In this document: positions 18,508 to 26,817 of the stretch, piece after piece
How the letters are laid out: the number at the start of each line of letters is the position of its first letter
Numbering within the stretch: position 1 is the first letter of the stretch
Made by a program: the position numbers and the translations under genes
From: an uncultured Bacteroides sp.
Lineage (GTDB): Bacteria; Bacteroidota; Bacteroidia; Bacteroidales; Bacteroidaceae
Reading direction: 5' to 3'
Assembly (NCBI RefSeq): GCF_963678425.1
Contig: NZ_OY782854.1
Span: forward strand, 1-64,000
Length of the DNA: 64,000 nt
Notes under the pieces: generated by a model
The model's input: the letters and a program-made list of their open reading frames with translations, nothing else
Told to the model about the DNA's origin: nothing
Database searches by the model: none

Positions 18508-18870
18508 GTGGCAAATGAAGGGCGTATAGACAAATATATTTTTAAGGGAAAGGACTATTTTTGTTCTTTAGAGTTAGTTATGGATATGATTGGTGGTAAA
18601 TGGAAGCCGATTGTACTGTATCATCTCAGAGATGGAGTAATGCGTTCGGGCGAACTTCAGCGCAGCTTAAATGGAATAGCCAACAAAATGTTTACCCAAA
18701 CAGTAAGAGAACTGGAACAAACCGGACTAGTGGAACGAATTGTCTATCCAACCGTTCCTCCAAAGGTGGAATACAAGCTAACTCCAATGGGAGAATCTGT
18801 TATGCCCGTTATTGAAACTCTTAACAATTGGGGCAAAGAAATCAGCGTAAAGTATAATAAGAATAAATAA
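18508..18870 (+). CDS. HxlR-family transcriptional regulator
   Basis: A 120-residue winged-helix protein. DMIGGKWKPIVLYHLRDG is the HxlR signature, followed by RSGELQRSLNGIANKMFTQ (recognition helix region) and the wing. HxlR regulators often sense reactive aldehydes or oxidants through cysteines; the only cysteine visible is in YFCSLELV near residue 17, which fits. Translation starts at GTG (18508), with AAAGGAG eight bases upstream. It is divergent from the FMN reductase. Confidence 0.9.
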   Translation: MANEGRIDKYIFKGKDYFCSLELVMDMIGGKWKPIVLYHLRDGVMRSGELQRSLNGIANKMFTQTVRELEQTGLVERIVYPTVPPKVEYKLTPMGESVMPVIETLNNWGKEISVKYNKNK

Positions 18871-18893
18871 TTCTCAAAATGCTGAGAAATAAT
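18869..18893 (+). terminator. Weak hairpin after the HxlR gene
   Basis: TTCTCA (18871-18876) pairs with TGAGAA (18883-18888), followed by an AT-rich stretch. The stem is short. Confidence 0.35.
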
Positions 18894-18915
18894 TGGAAGA
18901 TCAATACTTTGTGCA

Positions 18916-18923
18916 TATCTTTG
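18916..18923 (+). promoter_or_regulatory. Likely -7 box of the tmRNA promoter
   Basis: TATCTTTG fits TAnnTTTG, with a TTG at 18893-18895 at the right distance (20 bp) for the -33 element. The mature tmRNA begins at 18960, so a short 5' leader would be trimmed. Confidence 0.65.
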
Positions 18924-18959
18924 TATTGCTAAATAAAGTGGTTACATCACACATCCTTC

Positions 18960-19353
18960 GGGGTTGACTGGATTTGACAGCGGGCAGAAATGGTATGTAA
19001 GCATGCAGTGCGTCGGTGATTTGCACTTAAATCTCAGTTATCAAAATTTTATCTGGCGAAAACAATTACGCTCTTGCTGCTTAATCGAATCACAGTAGAT
19101 TAGCTTAATCTCTGCACTAGGTGCGGAGACGAGACATCACTCGGTTGCTGTTGTTCCGAAGCGTTCCGGCTCAGTGGTGCAGTTATATCGGAGATAGCTT
19201 GAGTCCTTCCTCGTGGCTCTGGTGAAACTAAAGGGGATAAGGTACTGGTTGGTGGCTTCGGTCTTGCCGTACTCGAAAAATTAGGCGAAGATAAGCATGT
19301 AGAAAGCTTATGATTTCCTCGTTTGGACGAGGGTTCGATTCCCTCCAGCTCCA
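18960..19353 (+). ncRNA. ssrA: tmRNA
   Basis: Transfer-messenger RNA, which frees stalled ribosomes and tags the unfinished protein for breakdown. The 5' end GGGGTTGACTGGATTTGACA and the 3' end with the TTCGATTC T-loop pair to form the tRNA-like acceptor stem (seven pairs, two G-U). The tag reading frame at 19055-19084 codes for GENNYALAA and a TAA stop, the tag I expect for Bacteroides. The CCA tail is not encoded. Confidence 0.97.
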
Positions 19354-19369
19354 CTTATTAGCAATTCAA

Positions 19370-19413
19370 GAAATAAAATCTGCATAGACATTGTTTGTGC
19401 GGATTTTATTTTT
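19370..19413 (+). terminator. Intrinsic terminator after tmRNA
   Basis: A stem of about 15 bp (AAATAAAATCTGCA... with its complement ending at 19410) and a T-run at its right edge. Confidence 0.85.
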
Positions 19414-19480
19414 GTAGATAGCGTAAAAAAGAATAGCTTTCATTATATTTTCAGAGATGTATCTGTATTCTAATATACAA

Positions 19481-19512
19481 AAATCCCCCCGAACAATAAG
19501 TCTGGAGGGATT
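19481..19512 (-). terminator. Intrinsic terminator of the permease-xpt operon
   Basis: On the minus strand, AATCCCTCC pairs with GGGGGGATT (one G-U), followed by TTTTTG. It is 27 bp past the xpt stop. Confidence 0.85.
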
Positions 19513-19538
19513 ATACTATTATTCGAAACCAACCGTGG

Positions 19539-20105
19539 TTAGCGAATATTTATTTTGCAATTGGATAAATCATCTATAATAGCAAGCGATTCAACGTGAA
19601 CATTCTTATCGCGAAGAATCTTTCCACCGTCCTGAAATGCTTTCTCAATAATGAACCCCATTCCGCTTAATGAAGCTCCTGCCTGATTAATCAAATCAAT
19701 CATACCCAAAGATGCATTTCCGTTTGCCAGAAAATCATCAATAAAAAGCACATGATCATTGGGTGTGAGGAAATTGTTACTGATGCAAACTGTATAGTTA
19801 CGGTCTTTTGTGAAAGAATGCACAGTTGTAGTAAGCATATTCTCCATTGTTTTAGGCTGTTTCTTTTTTACGAAAACAACAGGAAGCTGCATTATATAGC
19901 CCACTAAAATAGCTGGAGCAATTCCGCTTGCTTCAATGGTAACAATCTTATTAATGTTCTCGTTTTTAAAACGAGCCACAAACTCCTGAGCAATTTTATA
20001 CATCAGCATGGGGTCCATCTGATGATTGATAAAACTATCTACTTTTAATATTCCGCCTTCATAGCACTTGCCGTCCTGCAGAATACGTTTTTTAAGTATA
20101 TCCAT
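19539..20105 (-). CDS. xpt: Xanthine phosphoribosyltransferase
   Basis: Salvage enzyme that joins xanthine and PRPP to give XMP. The 188-residue length is normal. The PRPP-binding motif is VLFIDDFLANGNA near residue 125, and ITIEASGIAPA matches the family's substrate loop. It follows the xanthine permease after a single base, so the two are one operon for uptake and salvage. Confidence 0.95.
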   Translation of the reverse strand: MDILKKRILQDGKCYEGGILKVDSFINHQMDPMLMYKIAQEFVARFKNENINKIVTIEASGIAPAILVGYIMQLPVVFVKKKQPKTMENMLTTTVHSFTKDRNYTVCISNNFLTPNDHVLFIDDFLANGNASLGMIDLINQAGASLSGMGFIIEKAFQDGGKILRDKNVHVESLAIIDDLSNCKINIR

Positions 20106-20106
20106 A

Positions 20107-21504
20107 TTATTCTACTATTTCTCTTTCTTCTTTTATATCTTCTTTTCCTTCTTTAATATGAATCAATGCATTGGCAATAATGGCTGTAAGACCACCGGTT
20201 GTGATTCCCGATGAGAATATTGATTTTATAGCCTGAGGAGCATGGTTAAGAATGTCGGGCATTAGTTCCACACCCAAACCTAATGAAAGGCTCACGGCTA
20301 ATACTAAAGTGGCTTTGCGATTTATCTCATGCGATGCAATGATGCGGATACCGGCAGAAGCAACGGTACCGAACATAAGCAATGTAGCTCCTCCTAATAC
20401 TGGATCAGGCATCAGCGAAAAAATGATGCCAACTATTGGGAACAAGCCAAGCAATATAAGTATGCCTGCAATATAATAACCCACATAACGACTGGCAACT
20501 CCTGTTAGCTGAATAATGCCATTGTTTTGTGCGAAAATTGAGTTCGGAAATGAATTAAATACACCGGCAAGAAAAGAGTTGAAACCATCAGCTAAAACAC
20601 CTCCTGAAACACGTTTCAGGTATTTTTCGCCTTCAATTGGTTCTCCGGAAATCATCGAGTTGGCAGTTACATCTCCTGTTGCTTCAATAGCGGTAATAAG
20701 ATATATCAGAGCCAAAGCAAGGAAGGACGAAAAGTTGAAATCCAAACCATACTTGAAAGGCATTGGTATATTGAATGCCCAGAGGTCTGTTGTAGCCGCC
20801 TTTGCAAAGTCCACTTTACCCATGGCAAAAGCAATTCCGTAACCAATGCATAAGCCCAGAACAATGGAACTCATTCGGAGATATTTATTTTTGCAGCGGT
20901 TGAAGAATAAAACACTACCCAACACTATAGCGGCAAGCCCTACGTTCTCAATACTTCCAAACGTGCCGTTGCCCATTGCTGCGTAACCACCGCCACAAGA
21001 AACAACGCCTACTTTTATAAGGCTAAGTCCGATGAGTAGTACTACAATGCCCGATACAAGCGGAGTAATGATGTGTCGCAGATATTTAAAAGTACGACTC
21101 ACAATCATCTCTACGGGAGAAGCTGCCATACAAACACCGAAAATCAGAGGAAGACCGCCTAACTGTCCAGCCGAAATAATAGGACCGATAAAAGAAAAAC
21201 TGGTTCCTTGAATACACAATAAACCAGAACCAAACGGACCAAACTTTTTACATTGAATAAAGGTAGCTATACCAGACACAAAAAGAGCCATCGAAACCAT
21301 AAAACCAGTTGTTGCCAAATCTGTTTTCAATGCCTCGCAAATAATCAGAGGAGGTGTTATTATACCCACGAATATGGCTAACAAATGCTGTAGTGCCGCA
21401 AATAATGCATCTTTGACGGGGGGGCGTTCGTTAAGCCCATAAATTAAGTCCGAAGACGCGGTAGGATTGATTTTCTCTTTTGCTGTATCTGTCTGATTAT
21501 CCAT
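20107..21504 (-). CDS. Xanthine permease (NCS2 family)
   Basis: A 465-residue inner-membrane protein of the nucleobase:cation symporter-2 family, with about 12-14 helices. ALQHLLAIFVGIITPPLI at the start and IEATGDVTANS plus LAGVFNSFPNSIFAQNNGII in the middle are the family signatures. Pairing with xpt suggests xanthine as substrate, as for B. subtilis pbuX. There is a TAATTTTG box at 21602-21609 and a hairpin in the leader. Confidence 0.93.
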   Translation of the reverse strand: MDNQTDTAKEKINPTASSDLIYGLNERPPVKDALFAALQHLLAIFVGIITPPLIICEALKTDLATTGFMVSMALFVSGIATFIQCKKFGPFGSGLLCIQGTSFSFIGPIISAGQLGGLPLIFGVCMAASPVEMIVSRTFKYLRHIITPLVSGIVVLLIGLSLIKVGVVSCGGGYAAMGNGTFGSIENVGLAAIVLGSVLFFNRCKNKYLRMSSIVLGLCIGYGIAFAMGKVDFAKAATTDLWAFNIPMPFKYGLDFNFSSFLALALIYLITAIEATGDVTANSMISGEPIEGEKYLKRVSGGVLADGFNSFLAGVFNSFPNSIFAQNNGIIQLTGVASRYVGYYIAGILILLGLFPIVGIIFSLMPDPVLGGATLLMFGTVASAGIRIIASHEINRKATLVLAVSLSLGLGVELMPDILNHAPQAIKSIFSSGITTGGLTAIIANALIHIKEGKEDIKEEREIVE

Positions 21505-21538
21505 ATTTATGATATATTGTTTGTTTCCCTGTCTATGC

Positions 21539-21567
21539 AGAAAGAGAAGTCTGGATGGTCTCTTTCT
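21539..21567 (-). promoter_or_regulatory. Leader hairpin of the xanthine permease operon
   Basis: AGAAAGAGA (21539-21547) pairs perfectly with TCTCTTTCT (21559-21567) inside the 5' leader. It does not match the purine riboswitch core that I looked for. Confidence 0.4.
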
Positions 21568-21601
21568 TCTTATATTTCGTTTGCGTCATAAAATAAGGGT
21601 G

Positions 21602-21609
21602 CAAAATTA
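21602..21609 (-). promoter_or_regulatory. Likely -7 box of the xanthine permease-xpt operon
   Basis: Minus-strand TAATTTTG fits TAnnTTTG, giving a leader of about 90 nt. Confidence 0.5.
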
Positions 21610-21732
21610 CAAAAAAAAATGAGCTAGGAAAGATAGGACTGCTTATTTACTGGCATCCTCTATTCAATTTATATATCAATGACAATTAACAACCCGGTAA
21701 TCTGTAAAATTGATTGGCCAATAAATAAAAAC

Positions 21733-21786
21733 CATTCACCAATAATCCTCATTTATTGGAGAATAAACGGAAATTATTGGTGAATG
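21733..21786. repeat. 14-bp perfect hairpin related to the dispersed repeat
   Basis: CATTCACCAATAAT (21733-21746) pairs with ATTATTGGTGAATG (21773-21786) around a 26-base loop. The loop contains TTTATTGGAGAATAAA, also found at the end of repeat copy B and, with one change, in copy A. The stem sequence also resembles the last hairpin of copy B. It lies between two minus-strand genes, after the DeoR gene, and may be a fragment of the same family. Confidence 0.7.
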
Positions 21787-21927
21787 ATCTGAGAAAACTG
21801 TTTAATGTTTTTTTAAAGATGTAACCGGGTATTGGAGAACCATCACGAAACCATCACTTTTGAGAATTATCCCTCACTGAATATTCTGTAAATTCTAAGT
21901 TCTGTACGACGAATAATGTTTTATCAG

Positions 21928-22692
21928 TTATACGATAATCAATTCAATTCCTATTTCCTCAATAGATTTAGCTATTAAATCAGAAATGCCTGAGTCTGTG
22001 ATAATAACATCAATCTGATCTAGGTTGCATATTTTGCCAAATCCGCGTTTCCCAAATTTAGAAGAATCTGCTAAAATAATAGTTCTCAAAGAGGCATCTA
22101 TCATTTTTTTATTCAAATGAGCTTCCTCTATGTTTGAATTGGTGATACCATATTCAATATCAATGCCATCGACTCCTAAAAAAAGTTTGGAACAAGTAAT
22201 ATCTTCAAAGAACTTAATCGTTGATTCGCCTACAACTGAAAAAGAACTTTTTCTCACGACTCCCCCCAGTTGTATTATGTCAATATTATCTATGTTATTC
22301 AATAACATAGATACTTTAAGAGAAGCAGTAACAACATTTAGATGCTTTTTAGGTTTTATTTGTTCGGCAAATGTATACACTGTTGAGCCCGAGGCAATAA
22401 TTATAGAGTCATTCTCTTCTATCAGTTTGCAAGCCGCAATTGCTATTCTTTCTTTCTCTTCTTTTTTCATTTTTTCTTTTACGTGCACATCTATATCAGA
22501 TGCTAACGGATTGCCAGGGCTAGCGCTGCCATGTGTGCGAAAAAGTAATTTTTTCTCTTCGAGGAATTTTAAATCTTTGCGAATAGTAACTGCTGTTACA
22601 TCTAAGTCTTTTGCTATGTCTACGACTTTAACAAAACCATTTTTATTTAATGATTCTAAAATGTACTTATGTCTTTCGGCTATACTAAGCAT
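21928..22692 (-). CDS. DeoR/GlpR-family transcriptional regulator
   Basis: A 254-residue repressor of the DeoR family. The amino-terminal helix-turn-helix (VKVVDIAKDLDVTAVTIRKD, residues about 20-39) is followed by EEKKLLFRTHGSA, the family linker. The sugar-phosphate sensor domain has IASGSTVYTFAEQI and KLFLGVDGID. Such proteins release DNA on binding a phosphorylated sugar or polyol. It faces away from the glp-type locus at 24169, together with a near-copy at 23045-23810, and a perfect AACGAAAG/CTTTCGTT palindrome lies upstream. GlpR-like control of the locus is likely. Confidence 0.9.
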   Translation of the reverse strand: MLSIAERHKYILESLNKNGFVKVVDIAKDLDVTAVTIRKDLKFLEEKKLLFRTHGSASPGNPLASDIDVHVKEKMKKEEKERIAIAACKLIEENDSIIIASGSTVYTFAEQIKPKKHLNVVTASLKVSMLLNNIDNIDIIQLGGVVRKSSFSVVGESTIKFFEDITCSKLFLGVDGIDIEYGITNSNIEEAHLNKKMIDASLRTIILADSSKFGKRGFGKICNLDQIDVIITDSGISDLIAKSIEEIGIELIIV

Positions 22693-22716
22693 TTGATATG
22701 AATTTTAATTGTGTTG

Positions 22717-22724
22717 CAAATATA
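22717..22724 (-). promoter_or_regulatory. Likely -7 box of the first DeoR gene
   Basis: Minus-strand TATATTTG fits TAnnTTTG, 25 bp before the ATG. Confidence 0.5.
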
Positions 22725-22793
22725 CGCTATTCTTTTTTATTGTGTTTATATATTATGTATATTTATTGTGTTTAAAAAGTAAATAGTTTGTTA

Positions 22794-22817
22794 AACGAAA
22801 GATTATCAACTTTCGTT
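22794..22817. promoter_or_regulatory. Candidate DeoR operator, perfect palindrome
   Basis: AACGAAAG (22794-22801) and CTTTCGTT (22810-22817) form a perfect inverted repeat around 8 bases, about 75 bp upstream of the first DeoR gene's promoter box. The same half-site recurs near 23924 and 24038 in front of glpD. CGAAA/TTTCG cores are common in DeoR-family operators. Confidence 0.6.
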
Positions 22818-23044
22818 ATTGATATACATATACTATATGTAGAGGTTCCTGGGATATATACCGTTTTTATCTAGGTGAAGTATGATTATTATACGGTAAA
22901 TTACCTTTTAATCTCCCTTTTTTTACGCATATTCTTCTTGCATGCTTTTCTTTTTGTTTCTTTTCGATTCGACGATTTCATTAAGATTAGTGTTATTTGT
23001 TTTATATTTGCTAATTCAATAGTTGGTACGTACTATTCTATTCA

Positions 23045-23810
23045 TTATACAATGATTAGCTCAATTCCTGTTTCTTCGACAAGCTTTATCATTGACTCTG
23101 TTATTCCTGAATCGGTGATAATCACGTCAATTTGGTCGAGAGTGCAAACCTTTCCAAATCCTCTTCTTCCAAATTTAGAAGAATCTGCTAAAATAATAGT
23201 TCTTAGAGATGTATCTATCATCTTTTTATTTATGCGTGCTTCTCTTATATCTGAATTTGTTATACCATAATTAATATCGATTCCATCCACTCCTAAAAAA
23301 AGTTTTGAACAAGTAATATCTTTAAAAAAATCGATAGTTGAATTGCTTATAATGGATAATGAACTCTTTCTTACAATGCCGCCAAGTTGAATAATATCAA
23401 TATTATTGATGTTATTCAGTAACATAGATATTTTAAGGGATGCTGTAACAATATTCAAATGATTTATGGGCTTTATTTGTTCTGCAAATGTATATACCGT
23501 TGATCCTGATGCCATCATTATTGAGTCGTTCTCTTCTATTAGTTTGCAGGCGGCAATTGCAATTTTTGTCTTTTCTTCCTTTTTTATTTTTTTCTTTTAG
23601 GTGCACATCTATGTCGGATGTTAATGGAACGCTTGAACTGGCACTGCCATGTGTACGAGATAATAATTTTTTTTCTTCTAACGATTTTAAATCTTTGCGA
23701 ATGGTTACTGAGGTTACATTTAGGTCGTTTGCTATATTCGAAACTTTGATAAAACCATTCTTATTTAATGATTCTAAGATATACTTGTGTCTTTCAGCTA
23801 TACTATGCAT
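23045..23810 (-). pseudogene. Second DeoR-family regulator, split by a one-base frameshift
   Basis: This is a close paralogue of the gene at 21928, in tandem and on the same strand. The first part (from ATG 23810) matches through DIDVHLKEK and then leaves the frame; the second part continues the match in the next frame from IAIAACKLI to the end. The break is at a run of seven T residues (23587-23593; seven A on the coding strand). With six, the reading would be KEKIKKEEK, as in the paralogue. It may be a true pseudogene, a slippery or phase-variable site, or a sequencing error. The upstream regions of the two genes are also alike, so the duplication included the promoter. Confidence 0.85.
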
Positions 23811-23835
23811 GTTCTGTCTATTTGAGATTATACTG

Positions 23836-23843
23836 CAAATATA
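23836..23843 (-). promoter_or_regulatory. Likely -7 box of the second DeoR gene
   Basis: Minus-strand TATATTTG, at the same distance from the ATG as in the paralogue. Confidence 0.45.
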
Positions 23844-23923
23844 TATTGTTTTTCTTGTGTTTTATATTCTTTTATTTAATTATTTATAGAAATTGTGCTT
23901 AAAAAGAAACTATATACATCTTA

Positions 23924-24045
23924 AACGAAAGTATGACTGCTCTTTTATTTGTATTTATTGTGCAAATAGCACGCTTATAGTGCATTCAAACTATCTTTTT
24001 CTTTTGATTTTGCTCCTTTTATTTAATACATATATAGAACGAAAG
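23924..24045. promoter_or_regulatory. DeoR half-sites upstream of glpD
   Basis: The half-site AACGAAAG occurs at 23924-23931 and at 24038-24045, in the 358-bp gap between the second DeoR gene and glpD. The first is preceded by TTA, as at the full palindrome at 22794. They are plausible binding sites for the local DeoR proteins. Confidence 0.45.
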
Positions 24046-24109
24046 CATTTTTTTTGAAATAAAATATAAAATAATTGCATTTTAGCTTGCATTGTATTCC
24101 TGTATAGTA

Positions 24110-24117
24110 TATATTTG
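24110..24117 (+). promoter_or_regulatory. Likely -7 box of the glpD operon
   Basis: TATATTTG with a TTG at 24087-24089, 20 bp upstream: a full Bacteroides-type promoter. It is about 50 bp before the glpD ATG. Confidence 0.7.
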
Positions 24118-24168
24118 CCTGAAAATAGAAAGGATAAATATCTTAATCGAAACATTTAAATATCTAAA

Positions 24169-25737
24169 ATGAAACGAAATGAATTATTTAGCAAGATATC
24201 AGGGCACAATGCTGTTTGTGATATTTTAATAATTGGAGGTGGTGCTACAGGGTTAGGAACGGCTGTTGATGCTGCTTCACGGGGGTTTAAGGTGGTGTTG
24301 CTTGAACAAAATGATTTTGCAAAAGCTACATCAAGTCGTAGTACAAAGCTTGTTCATGGAGGAGTCCGATATTTAGCACAAGGAGATGTTCAAATGGTGG
24401 TTGGTGCATTACGTGAGCGTGGCCTTATGCGAAAGAATGCTCCTCATCTTGTTAAAGATATGCGTTTCATAATTGGAAATTATCGTTGGTGGGAACAGCC
24501 TTTTTATGCGATTGGTTTAACGGCATACGATCTTCTGGCTGGTCGTTTAGGATTAGGTCGCTCGTTACCTCTTTTAAAGAAAACGGTAATGAAGGAAATT
24601 CCAGGACTAAAGCAAGCTGGTTTAAGAGGTGGAGTAGTATATCATGATGGACAATTTGATGATGCAAGAATGGCTATCACTCTTGCACAGACTGCTGTTG
24701 ATCATGGTGCTGTATGCCTTAATTATGTAAAAGCTGAAAAGCTATTGAAAGACGGAAAAGGCAAATTGATTGGAGTAAACGCTGTAGATCAGTTAACAGG
24801 AGAAAAATATGTTTTTAAAACAAAAGTTATAATTAATGCTACCGGAGTTTTTGTTGACGAAATAATGAAAATGGATGCTCCTGAAAATAAGAAGAAAGTG
24901 CGCCCAAGTCAGGGAGTACACTTGGTTGTTGATAGTAAATTCTTAGGGGGCAATTCTGCATTAATGATACCAAAAACAAAAGATGGACGTGTGTTGTTTG
25001 GTGTGCCATGGCACGATAAAGTTGTTCTCGGAACAACTGATACACCTTTAAATAACTCTGCATTAGAACCGCGTGCATTGGAAGATGAAGTAGACTTTAT
25101 TTTAGATCAGGCAGGACAATATCTTGGACAAAAAATTTCTCGTAGTGATGTTCTTTCTGTTTTTGCCGGATTACGTCCTTTGGCTGCGCCAACACATAGT
25201 GATTGCAAGAAAACAAAAGAAATTTCAAGAAATCATAAAATATATATATCCAAATCGGGTTTACTAACTATAACAGGAGGTAAGTGGACTACTTATCGCG
25301 AAATGGCAGAAGATATTGTAGATCGGTCAATAGAAGTTGCCAGACTCGAAAATAAGCCTTGTGTAACCAGACATCTAAAGGTACATGGGTATGCAGAAAA
25401 TGTAGATACAAATAAGTGGGATTATGTTTATGGAAGTGATTGTGTAAAACTTAACTCTTTGATAAAAGAAAATAGTGCCAATGCTGAATTGCTTCATAAA
25501 AATTATACATTTAATGCAGCTCATGTTGTTTGGGCAGTAAGAGAAGAAATGGCTCAATCAGTGGAAGATGTGTTAGCAAGACGTGCCAGATTGCTTTTCC
25601 TAGATGCACGTGCGGCAATTGAAGCTGCTCCGAAAGTAGCTGCTATTATGTCAAAAGAGATGAATAAGGACAAAGATTGGGAAAAACTCCAGGTAGAAAG
25701 CTTTACCCAATTAGCAAATAATTATATTCTGCATTAA
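24169..25737 (+). CDS. glpD: Aerobic-type glycerol-3-phosphate dehydrogenase
   Basis: FAD enzyme that oxidises sn-glycerol-3-phosphate to dihydroxyacetone phosphate and passes electrons to the quinone pool. Of 522 residues, the dinucleotide-binding start ILIIGGGATGLGTAVDAASR and the SSRSTKLVHGGVRYL motif are typical, and GVPWHDKVVLGTTDTP and LTITGGKWTTYR complete the family pattern. It opens a plus-strand run of genes for phosphorylated glycerol compounds and faces the DeoR pair across a promoter region with DeoR half-sites. Confidence 0.95.
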   Translation: MKRNELFSKISGHNAVCDILIIGGGATGLGTAVDAASRGFKVVLLEQNDFAKATSSRSTKLVHGGVRYLAQGDVQMVVGALRERGLMRKNAPHLVKDMRFIIGNYRWWEQPFYAIGLTAYDLLAGRLGLGRSLPLLKKTVMKEIPGLKQAGLRGGVVYHDGQFDDARMAITLAQTAVDHGAVCLNYVKAEKLLKDGKGKLIGVNAVDQLTGEKYVFKTKVIINATGVFVDEIMKMDAPENKKKVRPSQGVHLVVDSKFLGGNSALMIPKTKDGRVLFGVPWHDKVVLGTTDTPLNNSALEPRALEDEVDFILDQAGQYLGQKISRSDVLSVFAGLRPLAAPTHSDCKKTKEISRNHKIYISKSGLLTITGGKWTTYREMAEDIVDRSIEVARLENKPCVTRHLKVHGYAENVDTNKWDYVYGSDCVKLNSLIKENSANAELLHKNYTFNAAHVVWAVREEMAQSVEDVLARRARLLFLDARAAIEAAPKVAAIMSKEMNKDKDWEKLQVESFTQLANNYILH

Positions 25738-25741
25738 ATAG

Positions 25742-25762
25742 TGCAGAATTTGGTTCTGCCTT
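25742..25762 (+). terminator. Weak hairpin between glpD and the phosphodiesterase gene
   Basis: GCAGAA and TTCTGC form a short stem with a TTTT tail. At most partial termination is expected, because the genes on either side look co-regulated. Confidence 0.35.
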
Positions 25763-25816
25763 TTAGTGATATAAATATGATGTTTAATGTTTTATTCAGT
25801 GAATTTAAATTTTATT

Positions 25817-26743
25817 ATGGCAAAGAAAATAGCTGAAGTCAGAGTGGTGGTTTGGAGAACTTGTGTAGTTATGCTTGTTTTAGTAAACTTCTTCGTAACT
25901 AGTCAGAATGCACTAGCTCAATCGTCAAAGATTCACTCTCTGAATATAAAAAAAAATAAGGATGTTCATGACTATTTTAAATACAAAGGAGATTCTTCTA
26001 TTTTAGTTAGCGGACATCGCGGCGGACGGGAAAAAGGTTTTTCAGAGAACAGTTTAGCTGGATTTGGTAATGTTATGAAACAGATGCCCGCTTTCTTTGA
26101 GATAGATCCCAGGCTTACTAAAGATAGTGTAATTGTTCTGATGCACGATCCTACTTTAGAAAGAACTACAACGGGAAAGGGTAGGGTTTGTGATTATACC
26201 TGGACCGAACTTAAATCTATTCGATTGAAAGATAGTGAGGGAAATGTAACGCCATATTCTATTCCAACACTCAAAGAGGTAATAAAATGGAGTAAGGGAA
26301 AGACTGTTATTAATTTGGATAAAAAAGATGTTCCAATGAAAATGGTTGCTGCACTGATCAAAAAATATCATGCAGAGAATTATGTAATGCTCACAGTTCA
26401 TAATGGAGCTCAGGCAAGATATTATTACGATCGTTTCCCTAATATTATGTTTTCTGCATTTATCCGTACAATGAAGGAATATGAAGATATTGCTTCTTCT
26501 AATGTGCCTTGGCGAAATTTTATTGCGTATATAGGCCCAACGATTAATTCTGAAAATGAAAATATAGTAAAGCTATTGCATGCAAAAGGAGTAAGGTGTA
26601 TGGTCTCATTGGCTCCAACTCATGATAAATTGAAAACGTATGAAGAGCGGCAAAAATCTTATAAAGAAGAAATAAATAAACGACCAGATATTATTGAATC
26701 TGATATACCTACAGAAATATGGACAGCTATGCAATCTCGATAG
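25817..26743 (+). CDS. Secreted glycerophosphodiester phosphodiesterase
   Basis: Cuts glycerophosphodiesters to a free alcohol and glycerol phosphate. The 308-residue protein has a signal peptide (cleavage near ALAQ) and no lipobox, so it is probably periplasmic. Catalytic pattern: GHRGG (general acid His), FSENSLAGF, FEIDPRLTKDSV and LMHDPTLERTT. An in-frame ATG at 25787 would add ten residues before the signal peptide; I prefer 25817. It lies between glpD and the sn-glycerol-1-phosphate dehydrogenase gene. The family accepts glycerophospholipid head groups and, in GlpQ-type members, teichoic acid ends. Confidence 0.9.
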   Translation: MAKKIAEVRVVVWRTCVVMLVLVNFFVTSQNALAQSSKIHSLNIKKNKDVHDYFKYKGDSSILVSGHRGGREKGFSENSLAGFGNVMKQMPAFFEIDPRLTKDSVIVLMHDPTLERTTTGKGRVCDYTWTELKSIRLKDSEGNVTPYSIPTLKEVIKWSKGKTVINLDKKDVPMKMVAALIKKYHAENYVMLTVHNGAQARYYYDRFPNIMFSAFIRTMKEYEDIASSNVPWRNFIAYIGPTINSENENIVKLLHAKGVRCMVSLAPTHDKLKTYEERQKSYKEEINKRPDIIESDIPTEIWTAMQSR

Positions 26744-26817
26744 AACCTAACCCTTCAATTGTAAGGGATTTGTATTCGGTAGTAAAAAACAGTGTAAAGC
26801 CTAATTATAATAAAGAA

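Noticed and set aside
19100..19354. An 84-codon open frame opposite tmRNA
   Set aside because: It lies wholly within the tmRNA gene, whose structure and tag are clear.
21505..21660. A purine riboswitch in the leader of the xanthine permease operon
   Set aside because: The conserved junction and loop sequences of that class are missing on the minus strand; only a plain hairpin is seen.
22130..22696. A 188-codon open frame opposite the first DeoR gene
   Set aside because: It overlaps the conserved regulator fully, has shadow-like composition, and no family resemblance.
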